Of a stretch of 64,000 nucleotides of DNA, positions 31,770-43,331 are shown in pieces. Each line of letters starts with the position of its first letter. Position 1 is the first letter of the stretch. Where the stretch lies: NCBI GenBank assembly GCA_947095585.1, contig OX352763.1, positions 43,388,010 through 43,452,009 of the forward strand. The letters run 5' to 3'. The notes beneath the pieces were generated by a model. The model did no database searches and was not told the DNA's origin. It saw nothing but the letters and a program-made list of their open reading frames with translations. A program made the translations under genes and the position numbers. Source of the stretch: Nephrocerus scutellatus (lineage: Eukaryota; Arthropoda; Insecta; Diptera; Pipunculidae).

Positions 31770-32204
31770 CGAAGGATGGATGGATGGATACAGTATGGAT
31801 TTCGTAAAAATCGCTCTTGAGGTGAACTCAAAACATGCATGACTCATTGTTGGGAGCGAAGCATTGAAAATATAGGTAAATTAAGCGTTGTATCCTTGGA
31901 TATTTCTTAGTCTTTTGATAGAGTATGGCATGATTGTCTTATAAATAAGATTCGTTCACTCAAGTTACACTCCTCTCTAATTTCGTGAATTGAGGATTAT
32001 TTATGGAACCGTAAAATAAAAGCTGTATTGAATGGAATCTCTTCAGCTTCGCATGGGATAAATGCTACCGTGCCACAAGTGTCATCCTTATCGCCTACGC
32101 TCTTCTTGTAATACATCCATGACATATTATCTTCTACAACCAGTAATATTCATTCATTTGCTGATGATACAACGGTTTCGGCTTCCAATGAGTTTGTAAA
32201 TCAA
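31770..32204 (+). pseudogene. L2/Jockey-like LINE RT fragment, 5' half
   Basis: Close relative of 51,975-52,400: VQYGFRKNRS, then a degraded SLDI..SFDRVWHD, LIN/YLWNRKIKAVLNGIS, a disrupted GVPQG region, and HSFADDTTVSAS. It is interrupted at 32,205 by copy E of the 120-bp-unit family. LINE similarity resumes at 33,257 (like 52,853). Confidence 0.75.
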
Positions 32205-33245
32205 TAAAACAACCCATACAATTTTTCGTGTAAATTCACTAATCGGGGATACGCAATGTGCAGTTTGAATAAAGTCGGGTACATTTTTTAAAATGTTTGT
32301 TAGTGGTTTTTACTTTTTTTAAAAATTTGGAAGTGATCAATCCAAATTTTTACAAAAAGTGTTGTCTATCGGAGATACACATGCGTATATAAAATTTGAA
32401 GAAAATCGGGTACTTTTTTATAAAATTTGTATGGGTGCCCCACGACCACGGGGCCCGATCATTTTCAAATTTTTACAGAAAGTGTTGTCCATCGGAGATA
32501 CACATGGAAGCCCCCCGACCAAGAGACCCGAAATTTAAATAGAAAGTGTTGTCATGGAAAATACACACGTGTGCAAAGTTTGTTTTACAAAAAGTTTTCT
32601 CCGTCAGAGATACACATGTGTTTAAATTTTGAAGAAAATCGGGCTAATTTTAAAAAAATTTATATGGGCTACTCAAAAAGTTTTACAAAAAGTTTTGTCC
32701 ATAGCAGATATAGTATAAAATTTGAAGAAAATCGGGTACTTTTTTTTATAAAATTTGTATGGCTGCCCCATCACTTACAAAAAGTGTTGTCCATCGGAGA
32801 TACACATGCGTATAAAATTTGAAGAAAATCGGGTGCATTTCGCAAAATATTTTTATGGGAGCCCCCCGACCCTGAGGCCAAATTTTAATAGAAAGTGTTG
32901 TCATGGGAAATACACATGTGTGCAAAGTTTCTATAAAATCGGGCCTTAGAAAGTGGGTTAAAAATGGATCACAAGATTTGGTGTGCCAGTCCGCCAGCCA
33001 GCCACGGGCACGCGAAGTTAATACAGAGAATTTAAAATTAATGCAATTTTCGCTTGATTGGGTCGCGGGATTCAAAAAATACGGCTATTTTGTCAGGTAG
33101 TGTTTGTCATGGGAAATATACATGTGTGCAAAGTTTGAATAAAATCGGTCCTTAGGAAGTTGATTAAAAATTGATTACAAGATTCTACCGACCAGCCAGC
33201 CAGCCAGCCAGCCATGGGCACGTTAATATAGAGAATTTCAAAAAA
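32205..33245 (-). repeat. 120-bp-unit element, copy E (longest array)
   Basis: The right-end signature is at 32,205-32,240 (AAACAACCCATACAATTTTT). Then come six or more units in minus orientation, then the leader and left end GAAGTTAATACAGAGAATTT near 33,015-33,036. A second, short leader-only copy is at 33,090-33,240 with GACCAGCCAGCCAGCCAGCC. The whole sits inside a LINE. Confidence 0.75.
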
Positions 33246-33256
33246 TATGTAACCAT

Positions 33257-33490
33257 TACTTTATCTCTTGATTATTTGGACCATAGACGAACAGTTAACA
33301 GTTTTCTATAAATTTTACTACTGTAGATGCTCTTTGAAAGGTCCTTTTGTTATTTCAGTTCTAATCAACATAGATTTGCCTTAAAACCTTTTTCATGCAT
33401 GTTCATGTGATAACAATTGGTGGTCTGCTTGTTTCCCGATTCATTTAATCTACAGGCTTTCAAGATTGACGTCAACAAGTTCCTAAAGGT
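33257..33490 (+). pseudogene. L2/Jockey-like LINE, 3' half of the split copy
   Basis: Matches 52,853-53,175 (shared TGTAACCATTACTT, GTTTTCTATAAATTTTAC, AATCAACATAGATTTGCCTT). About 430 bp of the LINE are missing between this and 32,204. Confidence 0.65.
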
Positions 33491-34079
33491 GCGTATTGTC
33501 ATTATTTTTTATTATTCCCGAACAATTCTAATCGTTCTTCTCAGGAAATTCTTCTCAAAATTTTATTTTGCTAAAATATAAAACTACTTAATAAATGAAG
33601 TTTTATCTTTTAAAAGGCGTTTTTTAAAATTATGGACACACTGTAAAATACAATGCGCTCAATTAATTTAATAAATAATTAATTTTTATGCAGTCATGAT
33701 TAGAAAATTTTAATGTGAATAAGGCATTTACATCGAAAAGAATTAGTCTAATTATTCTCAAAAATGTTTGTTAAATATTAATTTGGGCCGCCGATATTTT
33801 GTGAATACAACGCCATAAACGCCATGTGTGAGAATAATTGTGCGAGAACAATTAGCCTAGACTCGAATTGAAAGCGGCTTCAAACGTGAGGAATGTGATA
33901 TGTTGTAAATTACATTTCTTAGATTCTTTATTTTAATAAGAGCATAGCCCACCATATTGCCGTGGCGCAAGTCATTTAAAAAATTCTCCTTTTGCAATAA
34001 GTTTATGTAATAAAAAAAATTGCATTATTATATTATGTAATAATCAAAGAAATCATATGCGGCCTTAAAGAAGGCGATC

Positions 34080-35720
34080 AGGGGATGATTTAAACCCTCC
34101 CGATATGGACGAATTAAGGAATTATATTCTTAAAAATATATGAACATTCAATTTTATATGACAACCGTGAATTTGCTTAGAATTTGATTAGAAGTCACAG
34201 ATAAGAGATCATTAATAAAAATGAGAAAGATTGTCGGGGACAAAACAGAACTCTGGGGAACGCCAGTATTTATGTGATGTACTTTAGACTTCAAACCGTC
34301 CAATACAACTTGAATTGAGGGGTCCAAACGATGGCTTCCAATGAAGCAGTTTTTCATCGACTCCATAATGACGCATTTTGGACGAAAGAGCTTGATGCCA
34401 AACTTTGTCAAATGCCTTGGAAATATCGAGTGCTAAAGCTTTGCTTTCACCAAATTGATGAGAAGACTGGTTCCACTCTTCGGTGAGATAAACCATCAAA
34501 TCACCAGTAGAACGTTGCCCACGAAATCTGTACTGGCGGTCACTAAGGATTTCATTGGTTTCAAGATATTTCATAAGCTACAAAATTGATCAGCATTTCC
34601 ATGACTTTGGAAAGGATGGATGTAAGTGCTATGGGTCAATACGAAGAAGGAGACGACAGCTCGTCTTTTTGGGTATGGGCTAGACAAAGACTGTTTTCCA
34701 ACTTCTCGGGAAGAGTCCAGAAGAATAGGATTGATTGAAAAGCAAACGCAATGGTAATGCCAGCTTGGAAGAACACCTCTTCAGAACTAATGGTGAAATA
34801 TCATCTGGCCCAGCGGATTTGTGAGTGTTGAGATCGTTTAAAACTCAAGCAACTGCACGAGTGCGAATGAATATCTGTCCCATAGAGTGTTCAATACTCT
34901 AAGATGCAGGAGGCAGCAATGCACAATATGTAAGCGTGGAGCTTGCTGCAAAATGCGCAGCAAACAGATTGGCCGTGTCCTTGGCCTTGGACATTATAGT
35001 ATTTTTTGCTTTAATTTTTGGATGGAGGCGAATTTGACTCGCCGAAGATGGGCATTGCAATAATTTCTAGCTCATTTAAAATTTATTCGGTTTACCTCAG
35101 TTAGGGTTTACTTAGTAGAACCGAAGCATTCTTATCCTAGAAGCCTCTTTAAGCTCAAATCATACCACCCATCTTCCTTTGGTTTGACAGACTTGTTCCT
35201 GGAAGTGATGAAATCTCCTATAGTAATAAGGATGATGTTTGTGATTGCTTCAGCGGCGGCATTCACGTTGCTATCTCGAAGTCATAGCGACCGGTTAAAA
35301 CTCCCAAAGAAATTGTTAAGGCCGTCCCAATTGGCTTTCTCGTATTTTTTTTAAGTTTTTTCTCTAACTACGTGGTTTGTTAATGAGAAAATAGCTGATA
35401 CAACGCAATGGTCTGACAAGCCTAGAGGCGATAACACATTGACGGGGTATTTGTCAGGACGAGAGGTAAGGAACAAGTCAATGGGATTTTGCGGAATAAT
35501 TTGCAATGCCAGGTATTCTTAGGTAGGGTCATTTACAAGCTGAGTAAGGTGATTAAACTCAGCGAATATCTCAACACACTTTCCTTCGGGTGTTGTCTGG
35601 GCAGAATGGCGAAGCCACCCAGAATTGTGTACTTTGAAATCGCCCACAATAACGATTTCAGTTTTACGATGTTTTGTGATAGTTCTTAAAATTGAAGCAG
35701 ACTATGCATCAAACTCGTTT
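34080..35720 (-). pseudogene. L2/Jockey-like LINE, endonuclease and RT, broken
   Basis: Minus strand. RT pieces are RQYRFRGQRSTGDLMVYLTE, ALALDISKAFDKVWHQAL (motif A), HHINTGVPQSSVLSPTIFLI (motif B, Gly to Ser) and FINDLLSVTSN, then a truncated FADD region. Farther upstream YRPIALTSILSKVMEM is readable near 34,600. Endonuclease pieces are GDFKVHNSGWLRHS and LGLSDHCVVSAIFS (35,370-35,640). A diverged relative of the 51.2-kb LINE. Confidence 0.65.
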
Positions 35721-35963
35721 TGGGTTGAAACATTGTCTAAGTTGGGGCTTCTGTATAAAAAGAACTAGGTATGTTTCGCGACTCGCTGTGTGAAAAATCC
35801 CAGTCCTGTTTAGTGGATTCAGACGAGGTACGCATTTATTACCACCTAAAAGCAATTGCAGAGGGCTTTGATATTTGCTTTTTGAAACTGTGTAGTTTAA
35901 GACAAGTTGAACTTTACCTATTATCGATTTCCAAAAGCCAACAGAGTCAAGCCAAGTTCTCAC
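35709..35963 (-). pseudogene. Possible LTR-retrotransposon integrase tail
   Basis: The minus-strand open frame has FWKSIIGKVQLVLNYTVSKS, then KYQSPLQLLLGGNKC. This resembles the conserved end of retroviral-type integrase cores (W..I..VQ..LN.T....SP..LL.G). It is a single short block without a catalytic DDE, so the call is tentative. Confidence 0.4.
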
Positions 35964-35994
35964 CGATATGGAGACATATAGATAAACCGTTCAG

Positions 35995-36518
35995 CCTCTT
36001 CATGCGTATAAAATTTGAAGAAAATCGGGTACTTTTTTTTATAAAATTTGAATAGGTTCACCCCGACCGATCACTTCCAAGTTTTAACAAAAAGTGTTGT
36101 CGATCGGAGATACACATGTGTACAGAATTTGAAGAAAATCGGGTACTTATTTTTATAAAATTTATATGGGTGCCCCCAGACCCCGGAGCCCAATCACTCC
36201 CAAATTTTTACAAAAAAAGTTGTGCATCGAAAATAAACATGCGTATAAAATTTGAAGAAAATCGGGTACTTTTATATAAAATTTGTATGAGTGCCCCTCG
36301 ACCCCGTGGCCCGAATTTTCACTTCCAAATTTTTACAAAAAGTGTTGCCTATCAGAGGTACATATGCGTATAAAATTTGAAGAAAATCGAGAACTTTTAT
36401 TTATAAAATTTGTATGGGTGCCCCCCGACCCAGGGCCCCGATCACTTCCAAATTTTTCCAAAAAGTGTTGTCCATCGGACATACACATGCGTATAAAATT
36501 TGAAGAAAATCGGGTAAA
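35995..36518 (-). repeat. 120-bp-unit element, copy F (units only)
   Basis: Five CATGYGTA cores at 36,001, 36,115, 36,238, 36,363 and 36,486 (periods about 114-125). Each is followed by ATTTGAAGAAAATCGGGTAC, a GTATGGGTGCCCC spacer and AAATTTTTACAAAAAGTGTT. Neither end signature is present. It is fused directly to the G-rich Helitron-like tract at 36,519. Confidence 0.75.
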
Positions 36519-36870
36519 TGTTATAGGCTACAGTTTTGGGTCAGTAGCGGTAGGTTGGGAAGTGAGGACTTAGCGGTGTGGGCATGTGTTGGGAAGGGGT
36601 CAGTTGGTGTGGGGTCATTGGGGTGGTTTCAGTGGGGAGTGGTCAGTTGGGTGGTTAGCAATAGGGGGAGTTCAAGGGAACAGTTTTTGTTTCGCGGCGG
36701 GTTGGTGTGTGGGGAGAGTCTCAGTGGTGGGGAAGGGGTCAGTTGGTTTGATGTCCTTGGGGTGGTTTCAATGCGAAGGTGTTTAGTTGGGTGGGGGTCT
36801 ATTTGGTTAGCCCAATATAGACCAGAGGAAATGCGGGTATATAGCTTAGTTTCTATATATGTAGGTGGTT
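36519..36870 (+). repeat. G-rich Helitron-like segment
   Basis: Starts GTTATAGGCTACAGTTTTGG then GTCAGTAGCGGTAGGTTGGG, the reverse complement of 45,845-45,885 inside the Helitron at 43,332-46,070. It continues as a strongly G/T-biased strand with repeated GGTCAGTTGG and GGGGTGGTTTCA. The frames 36,555-36,872 and 36,586-36,786 are low-complexity artefacts. Confidence 0.5.
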
Positions 36871-37384
36871 AATGTACCAAATGAGTAGCAATTTCTTTTC
36901 GTATTGAAGAATACTCCCAACCAATATTGACCAAAGCTTGTAAATAAAAATTATGTATTTTAATTGCACCTTGTGCAGTATTATATGAATTTTTCATACG
37001 GAATTTTAAGCTCTTTAAATTTCTTTGTTCTTCGCTTAGAAAAACATGTTCTCTCTGTGTCACCTGTTATTTTACAGAAAGTACACTGAACAGATTTGTC
37101 ACTAACATTTGATTGCGGCAGCTGTAAATGTGTGTTTTTGATTTAATTCTTATTACAAAACATAAAATAGTTTCGTTTCACATAACCTGTCGGGCGCAAT
37201 GATAGCACTGTCGATTACTTGAAAACTTTTCAATAAATGTTTGCCGTTTGAAATAAGAAATATCAGAATCAAATCGACTATCAAAAGATCTTTTAAGTTT
37301 TTGTTATTCGTTGCTCAAATTAGCATCAGATCTACCAGGAATATTGGGAGATTTTTGGTTGAAAAATTATCTGAGTCCGCCATT
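36871..37384. other. No gene recognised
   Basis: AT-rich. The minus-strand frame at 36,869-37,063 has no motif. A possible repeat boundary is near 37,100. Confidence 0.3.
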
Positions 37385-37550
37385 TCTCAGTATGCACTTT
37401 TGCAACGGCAAAAACCATAAACAGAGTTAGAAACAGCCAACATCCATTCTCCGCCTTCTGACAATCGCACTACAAACACAGAATACTCTGCTAGAGGGCG
37501 TGTAGATCAATTGAGAGATTTATGTCAGTTTACAATTCTAATGTAGTTTT
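37385..37550. repeat. Interspersed repeat shared with 30,055-30,230
   Basis: See the partner copy; same order and orientation, with GAGGGCGTGTAGATCAATTG at 37,493-37,512. Confidence 0.5.
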
Positions 37551-37552
37551 TT

Positions 37553-37745
37553 ATCTTTTTAGAAATCTGAGCTCGAGCTTACATTTTTTTCGGCAAATCA
37601 AACACGAAAGGCGAAAATCTTTTGTTTGCCATGTTTTCTTGCATGTGTTGTTGTTGTAGTTAGTGAAAAGACGGTAAATCTCCCAAAATATACAGATCTG
37701 TTTTCCATCTACGGTAGATTGGTTTTTTTTAAGGGCAAACGAACA
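37553..37745. repeat. Interspersed repeat shared with 12,520-13,000 (uninterrupted copy)
   Basis: Contains GAGCTCGAGCTTACATTTTT, AGTTAGTGAAAAGACGGTAA and ATCTACGGTAGATTGGTTTT. This copy lacks the MITE found in the 12.6-kb copy. Confidence 0.5.
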
Positions 37746-37889
37746 ACTTTACAGAAAAAAACCACTCTGCGCCAGATTTAAAAGGAAAAAAACTATATAA
37801 GGCTGACATAAATTTCTCAAACCTTTTGTTTTATATATGTATTGGATTAATTGGATTGGTATGAATTAAGTGAATAAGTAGCTGTATCT

Positions 37890-38125
37890 GAAATAACTGA
37901 AGTGAAGAAACTGTTCGATGGCCCTGAAGAGTACAACTCTTCACTTCAGTTAAAAATTAGGCGAAATTGGACAACTGAAGTAAGTGAAGAGGTGTTCTGC
38001 TCGTGTAGTTACTTCAGATTAGTAACATTGACATATATCTGAAGTGAAAAATACCAATCGAACAGGTTCTTCACTTCAGTAGCTCAATGTAAGTGAACAG
38101 TAGCTCAATTAACTAAAGTGAAAAG
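37890..38125. repeat. Cluster of CTGAAGTGAAGA motifs in both orientations
   Basis: CTGAAGTGAAGA or its reverse complement occurs at 37,897, 37,938, 37,974 (variant), 38,038 (variant), 38,067 and 38,112 (variant). The alternating orientation would let this segment fold on itself. No ORF. Confidence 0.6.
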
Positions 38126-39345
38126 TTTTATTCTTCAGGTCAATAGAACGCGGCTAAAATATATTTATTTTCGCAACAAAAAAATATCAAACACATCTCA
38201 CGATTTCCGTAAACAAAAATCGAATGGAAAATATTGCCACGTGCTAAGCCACGTAAAAAGTAAAAGAACTTTGTTTGTGTAAAATAAAATAACCAATAAC
38301 CAAATTATTGACATTTTTGGCAATATCTTAACTCTAGCGCCACCTACCGGTTCCAAAAAAAACGAACGTGTGACTGTGGATTCGATACATCCAGTGGTTT
38401 AGGCGTGGTGTGATAACATACGTATGCACAAAAATTGTTATATATGTAAATACGACTTTATTTTTTTTAATAAGGATGGCGATATAGAAGCCAAGCCAGG
38501 CTCCACTTAGCTCCTTTGTGCCTCGTTAGCTGCCATATTATAGAAAGTCGTAGCAATGAATATCGTTCATGTACTCGCCTGATAAAGAATAGAAACTACG
38601 ACTTGTAACGACGTGTCACGCTGCGATATGGAGAAAGACTCGATAATTTACAGATACGGGAATTCATTGTTATATAATCATCGCGTGTGAAAACTCAAGG
38701 ATCTTATGAAGTCATTCAATTGTGATGAAGTGGATAGATACAATAGATATGAAAGGATGAGCTGATACATGCAGCTACTATAAAGCCAAGCGACCAACCC
38801 TGTGAATATGCACAACAAAAGGATATAACATATTCACTTGTGTTTATTCTTCCTCGTATTGATTTTTGTCGTCCTGATATCATCGTCGGTTGTCGTAAAC
38901 GAAAAAGATGTGGTTCGTAAATTGTTACATAGTCACAATCAGCAATACTTGTACATATACATAGCAATGATCCTAACATTATAAAAACAAGTCTTTTAAT
39001 GGACTTTTTATTTATTACTGATTACTGGTTATTCTCAGAAATAATTAAAATGATTTTGGTTGATGGTTGAGAAGTCTTTCGAGATCAGACAGATGCAGTA
39101 GTAGCTGCTGATATCAATTGATCCCTCAGTATAGAAAAAACTAGTTGGTGGAAAAACGTCAGCGGACAACTAGAGTTTTTATTCACAGTATAAAAACAAA
39201 AAAATAAAAAGGACCTTTAATTTCATAGAGTATATACAAAATTTATAAAAAAGTTTTTTTTAAAAATTGTGTACTGCGTTGCTGGTTTAAGCACACAAGG
39301 GCCAAACAACCAGCATGGTATTTAGATCTGAGAATGCTTTAGTCA
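38126..39345. other. No gene recognised; one 2A-like peptide relic
   Basis: 38,472-38,507 encodes KDGDIEAKPGST before a stop, resembling a LINE 2A-like motif. 38,200-38,270 resembles 12,838-12,880. Otherwise no motif on either strand. Confidence 0.3.
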
Positions 39346-39350
39346 TTTTT

Positions 39351-40320
39351 AAATTCTCTATATTAACTTCGCGTGCCCGTGGCTGGCTGGCGGACAGGCA
39401 CACCATATCTTGTGATCAATTTTTAACCCACTTCCTAAAGCCCGATTTTATTCAAACTTTGGAGTGGTCGGGCCCTGGGGTCAGGCGGCACCCATACAAA
39501 TTTTATAAAAAAAGTACCCGATTTTCTGTTAATTTTATAAACATGTGTATCTCCGATGGACACGAATTTATGTAAATATTTAATCGGCCCCCGGCACCCA
39601 TACAAATTTTGTAAAAAAAATACCCGATTTTTTTAGCCTGATTTTCTTTAAATTTTATACACATGCGTATCTCCAATGGAGAAAACTTTTTGTAAATTTT
39701 TGGAGTGAGAATATGGCCCGAGGTGTGCCCATAATTTTTTTTTAAATTAGACCGGTTTTCTTTATATTTTAAAACATGTGTATCTCCGATGGACAAAACT
39801 TTCTGTAAAATTTTTGAGTGAACGGGCCCTGAGCCCGAGGAAGCCCATTAATTTTTTTTTTAAATTAGCCCGATTTCTTCAAATTTTAAACACATGTGTA
39901 TCTCCAATGGAAAATTTTTTCCAAATAACCCGTATCAAACTTTGCACACATATGTATCTCCTTTTAGAGAATTTACATGAAAAATTTTAATTTTTATGGG
40001 TTGTTTTTTTTAAATTATTTACATTAACTTCGCATCCGGATGTGCTGTTTGTCGCCAAATCTTGTGATCAATTTAAATCCACTTCCAAAAACACGATTTT
40101 ATTCAAACTTTGCATACATGTGTAACCCCGATGTCAACCCCTTCTGTAATAAATTGAACGTGATCGAGCCCCAGGGCCCAGGAGATATGGTATATTTTTT
40201 AAATTCACCCGATTTTACTCAAACTTTGCACGCATGTGTTTTTCTGAAAACACAGGAGAGAATTTTATTAAAAGTTTGCACACATGTGTATCTCCGATTA
40301 AAGAATTTATACTCGTATTA
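39351..40320 (+). repeat. 120-bp-unit element, copies G1 and G2 in tandem
   Basis: G1: left end AAATTCTCTATATTAACTTC (39,351), leader, about four units, right end TTAGAGAATTTACATGAAAA then TTTTTATGGGTTGTTTTTTT (39,963-40,010). G2 starts at once with TTTACATTAACTTCGC (40,018), has a leader and two units, and ends near 40,310 with CTCCGATTAAAGAATTTA. Both boundaries are visible here, so the element is definable. Confidence 0.75.
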
Positions 40321-41040
40321 TATTATTCGTCCTGGTTTTTTATCTTTGGATAATGCAACATTTTTAAAGATGTGCAAATAGTAAATAGTTTAGTTTTTGA
40401 CAAACATATATATATTTTTCCTGTTGCCATACCTACAAATTCGTTACAATTAGCACGTTATTTACTTATATTATAAACTGAAATTAGAAATCATAATTTT
40501 TGAAGTTTTATGGACTTATGCAGTTATGAACTAACCTTAATCCTTAATTAGTTTGCACAATGAATACGAGTACATACACTTTTAAATTGTGACAAACAAA
40601 AACATCTGAACAACAACAAAAACAAATATATTTCAAATCCGTTTCGAAATTATGCTTGCTTAAAAGTTTGTTAACTGCCTTAAAATTTCAACTAACATAA
40701 CGAGCAAAAAATGTCCTTTTAAACACCAAATTCCATACAATCTTGTAAGTTTTAAGTTAAAATTTTTCTTTTGAGAGAGCTTTGATACTCTTATTCGAAT
40801 TTTGCTACTAAAAATCAGGGATCAGACCTACTATATGAAAAAGATCCATTTCAAAATAGTCAGCCGTCAGAATAACTTAATTATGACTTATGAATGACGT
40901 GACTAGTAAATACGGAGGATAGGAAACTATATAGATGACACTATATATTTTTTCTTATTTTCAATGTACATATTTCAGTAGTTACTGTTCTACATACATT
41001 TTAAATTCAGGTAGGTGCAAGTACGTACACAACAGTCATG
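40321..41040. other. No gene recognised
   Basis: AT-rich spacer with poly(T) runs; no motif or repeat partner found. Confidence 0.3.
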
Positions 41041-41147
41041 GTGCTCTCACAATGAAAAACTTAAGGCTTAACAGGATTGTATGGATTTTGGTTTTGACAA
41101 AAACAGGATTATAAGTCTTAAGTATTAAGTTTTTCATTGTGTAGCAC
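41041..41147. mobile_element. 107-bp fold-back MITE
   Basis: GTGCT..CACAATGAAAAACTTAA at the left is inverted at the right (TTAAGTTTTTCATTGTG..AGCAC). The arms cover most of the element, so it can form a single hairpin. Confidence 0.55.
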
Positions 41148-41419
41148 GGTCACAACAATGCGAAAACCACAAAAACTACATTTTACATTTTTTCAGCCGC
41201 TTGCAGGAATAGGGCTTTGATTGGTAGAGGGCTGCTATCCATCTCTATCAAAAAAATAACTTCTATCTCGTTTATGCATGACTGCTTTTCAATGAATTTA
41301 AAATGAGAAAAAAATATATTGTCATGTCATACGGGCTTTAAAAGCAGTAAAGTTCATTCGTGTGAAGTTCTAACTTATTAGGGTCTTCCGGAAACAATTT
41401 ATTGAACACTAAGTTCTAA

Positions 41420-42916
41420 CAATTAACCCGCTGGACAGAACATTTTAAGAATGTTTTGAATTGTACTTCGCCAGGCACGTCCATCAACCCACTTATGCAC
41501 CCTAATAGGCTACTTAACATCAGCGTCGCTACTCCTTCGTTGGATAAGATAAGGACAACAAATCGTTCACTGCAAGCAGGCAATGACAACATATACGCAG
41601 AACTCTTCAAGCCGACGTCGAGTTAACTACGCGAACACTGCATGCGATATATCAAGATATCTGGGATTTTGAATCCATTCCATCGTCGTTAAAAGAAGGC
41701 TTAATAGTCAAACTCCCCAAGAAAGGTGATTTGAGCAATTGCGAAAACTGAAGAGGAATTACCCTGCTAAACACCATAATTAAAGTGATCTCCTCTATAA
41801 TAGCTAGGCGCTTACGGAATGCGTTAGAGCCAATTTTAGAAATGAACAAGCACAGGATTTCGCCCGACCCGTTCTTGTACTGATCAAATTAACAGCCTGC
41901 GTATAATCATTGAACACTCAGTTGAGTATCGCTTTCCTCTGTATATGGTTTTTGTAGATTTTAAATGCGCTTTTGATAGCGTGTGCCGAAACATGATGTG
42001 GCAGATTTTGTCCAGCTTTGGAGTTCCGGAAAAACTCATTAACATCATTAAGGAGCTGTACCGCGACTCAACATGCAGCGTCATTCATAAAGGTCATCTT
42101 TGCACACCTTTTCAACATCTACTCGGGAGTCAAGCACCCTCTCACCATTGCTTTTCACAATTGTCATCGAATGGTCGATGATATCTGTCTCCTAGCACAA
42201 TAGCTAGGTGACATGAAGCGAAAATTAAACTCACTAGAACTCCACGCTAACAAAGTGGGTTTAAAAATTGACGTCTCAAAAACAAAAATACTTCGCGTTA
42301 ACGCTAGTGGAACATGTGATCTCTCGATTGACGGACATCGAACAGAGGAAGTCGATACGTTTTGTTATTTGGGCAGCTGGATGTCAAAAAATGGTGGCGT
42401 TGACTCGGATGTGTGCTCTCGTGTAAACAAGACGCGACACTCCTATAGTATGCTAAATAATATCTGGAACTCCTCACAAATCTCCCGGATCTAACGTTCT
42501 CTCAGTACTCTTGTATGGCTGCAAAACGCGGAAAGTCACAGAGTCAATTGCGACGCGCTCCAAATCTTCGTCAACAAGTGCTTAAGGAGGAGGAGGATGT
42601 CCGAACATTATCACCAATCAAGACTTGTGGAGAGTAACGCAGGAAGCAATCGCGATCACCATTAGACGACGAAAATGGAGCTGAATTGGCCACACTTTGA
42701 GAAAGCCAGCGGATGATATTACGAAACTAGCGCTCGACTGGAATCCGCAAGGAAGCCGCCGAGTTGGCCGTCCTACCAAGACATGGAAAAGGACAATAGA
42801 AGAGGAAGCAAGATCCCAGGGGCCCGAGTGGCGTCTCTTGAAACCTTAGGCGATAAATCGAGTTCGTTGGCGGGAGTTTGTAGAAGCTCCCCCGCGGAGT
42901 AAAGGAAAGAAAGAAG
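41420..42916 (+). mobile_element. RTE-type LINE, 5'-truncated, 9-bp target duplication
   Basis: Flanked by AAGTTCTAA at 41,411-41,419 and 42,917-42,925. Pieces of RT in order: NDNIYAELFK, PSSLKEGLIVKLPKKGDLSN, ITLLNTIIKVISSI, VFVDFKCAFDSV (motif A), a disrupted motif B/C region, then GLKIDVSKTKILRVN and YLGSWMSKNGGVDSDV. The 3' end GGAGTAAAGGAAAGAAAGAA is identical to the copy ending at 12,050. Confidence 0.75.
41940..42500 (+). pseudogene. RTE reverse transcriptase core, frameshifted
   Basis: YMVFVDFKCAFDSVCRNMMW and FGVPEKLINIIKELYRDSTC lie in one frame. After about 42,130 the frame shifts, and the YADD region survives only as DDICLLAQ. The third frame (42,213-42,494) has the post-catalytic region. 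Inactive. Confidence 0.7.
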
Positions 42917-42925
42917 AAGTTCTAA

Positions 42926-43331
42926 ATGTATTTGCCAATGATATTGATATTGATATTTATCAGCCAATTGGATAAATTTGATTTTGGATAGTGGTTTTTA
43001 TGATAGTTTATAAGCAACTATATAAAATTATATGTATTTATGTTAATTGAATCTGATCATATTTTTTTGATAATAACCGAAAATAATCTGATCGAAATAC
43101 TATACTTCCCACCCGCTGTGGATGGGAAATGTAAAATGTAATATCAGCCATCAGCCACATTTACAAATTAATTTTTATGGAATATTGATTGTATATTATT
43201 GGCAGGTGGTGGAAGTTTTTACGCTATAGTATACTTCCATCGCGCGGTGGTAACAGGAAGGAGGAGGTTATATAGTATTATATATACATAACGTTGAAAA
43301 AGAACAATTACGGATAAATTTATATAAAATA
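42926..43331. other. No gene recognised; Helitron-related words
   Basis: 43,185-43,240 (TATATTATTGGCAGGTGG then GGAAG) matches the short Helitron at 25,273-25,445. The rest is AT-rich and unrecognised. Confidence 0.35.

Noticed and set aside
32427..32822. Open frames across the 120-bp units (also 26,088; 35,995-36,573; 14,076; 39,503)
   Set aside because: They only translate the repeat unit (KFEENRVLF-like). Frame and length vary by copy and no start is conserved.
13881..40320. 120-bp-unit arrays as CRISPR
   Set aside because: Units are long and AT-rich with related, not unique, spacers; the genome is an intron-containing animal; no cas genes occur.
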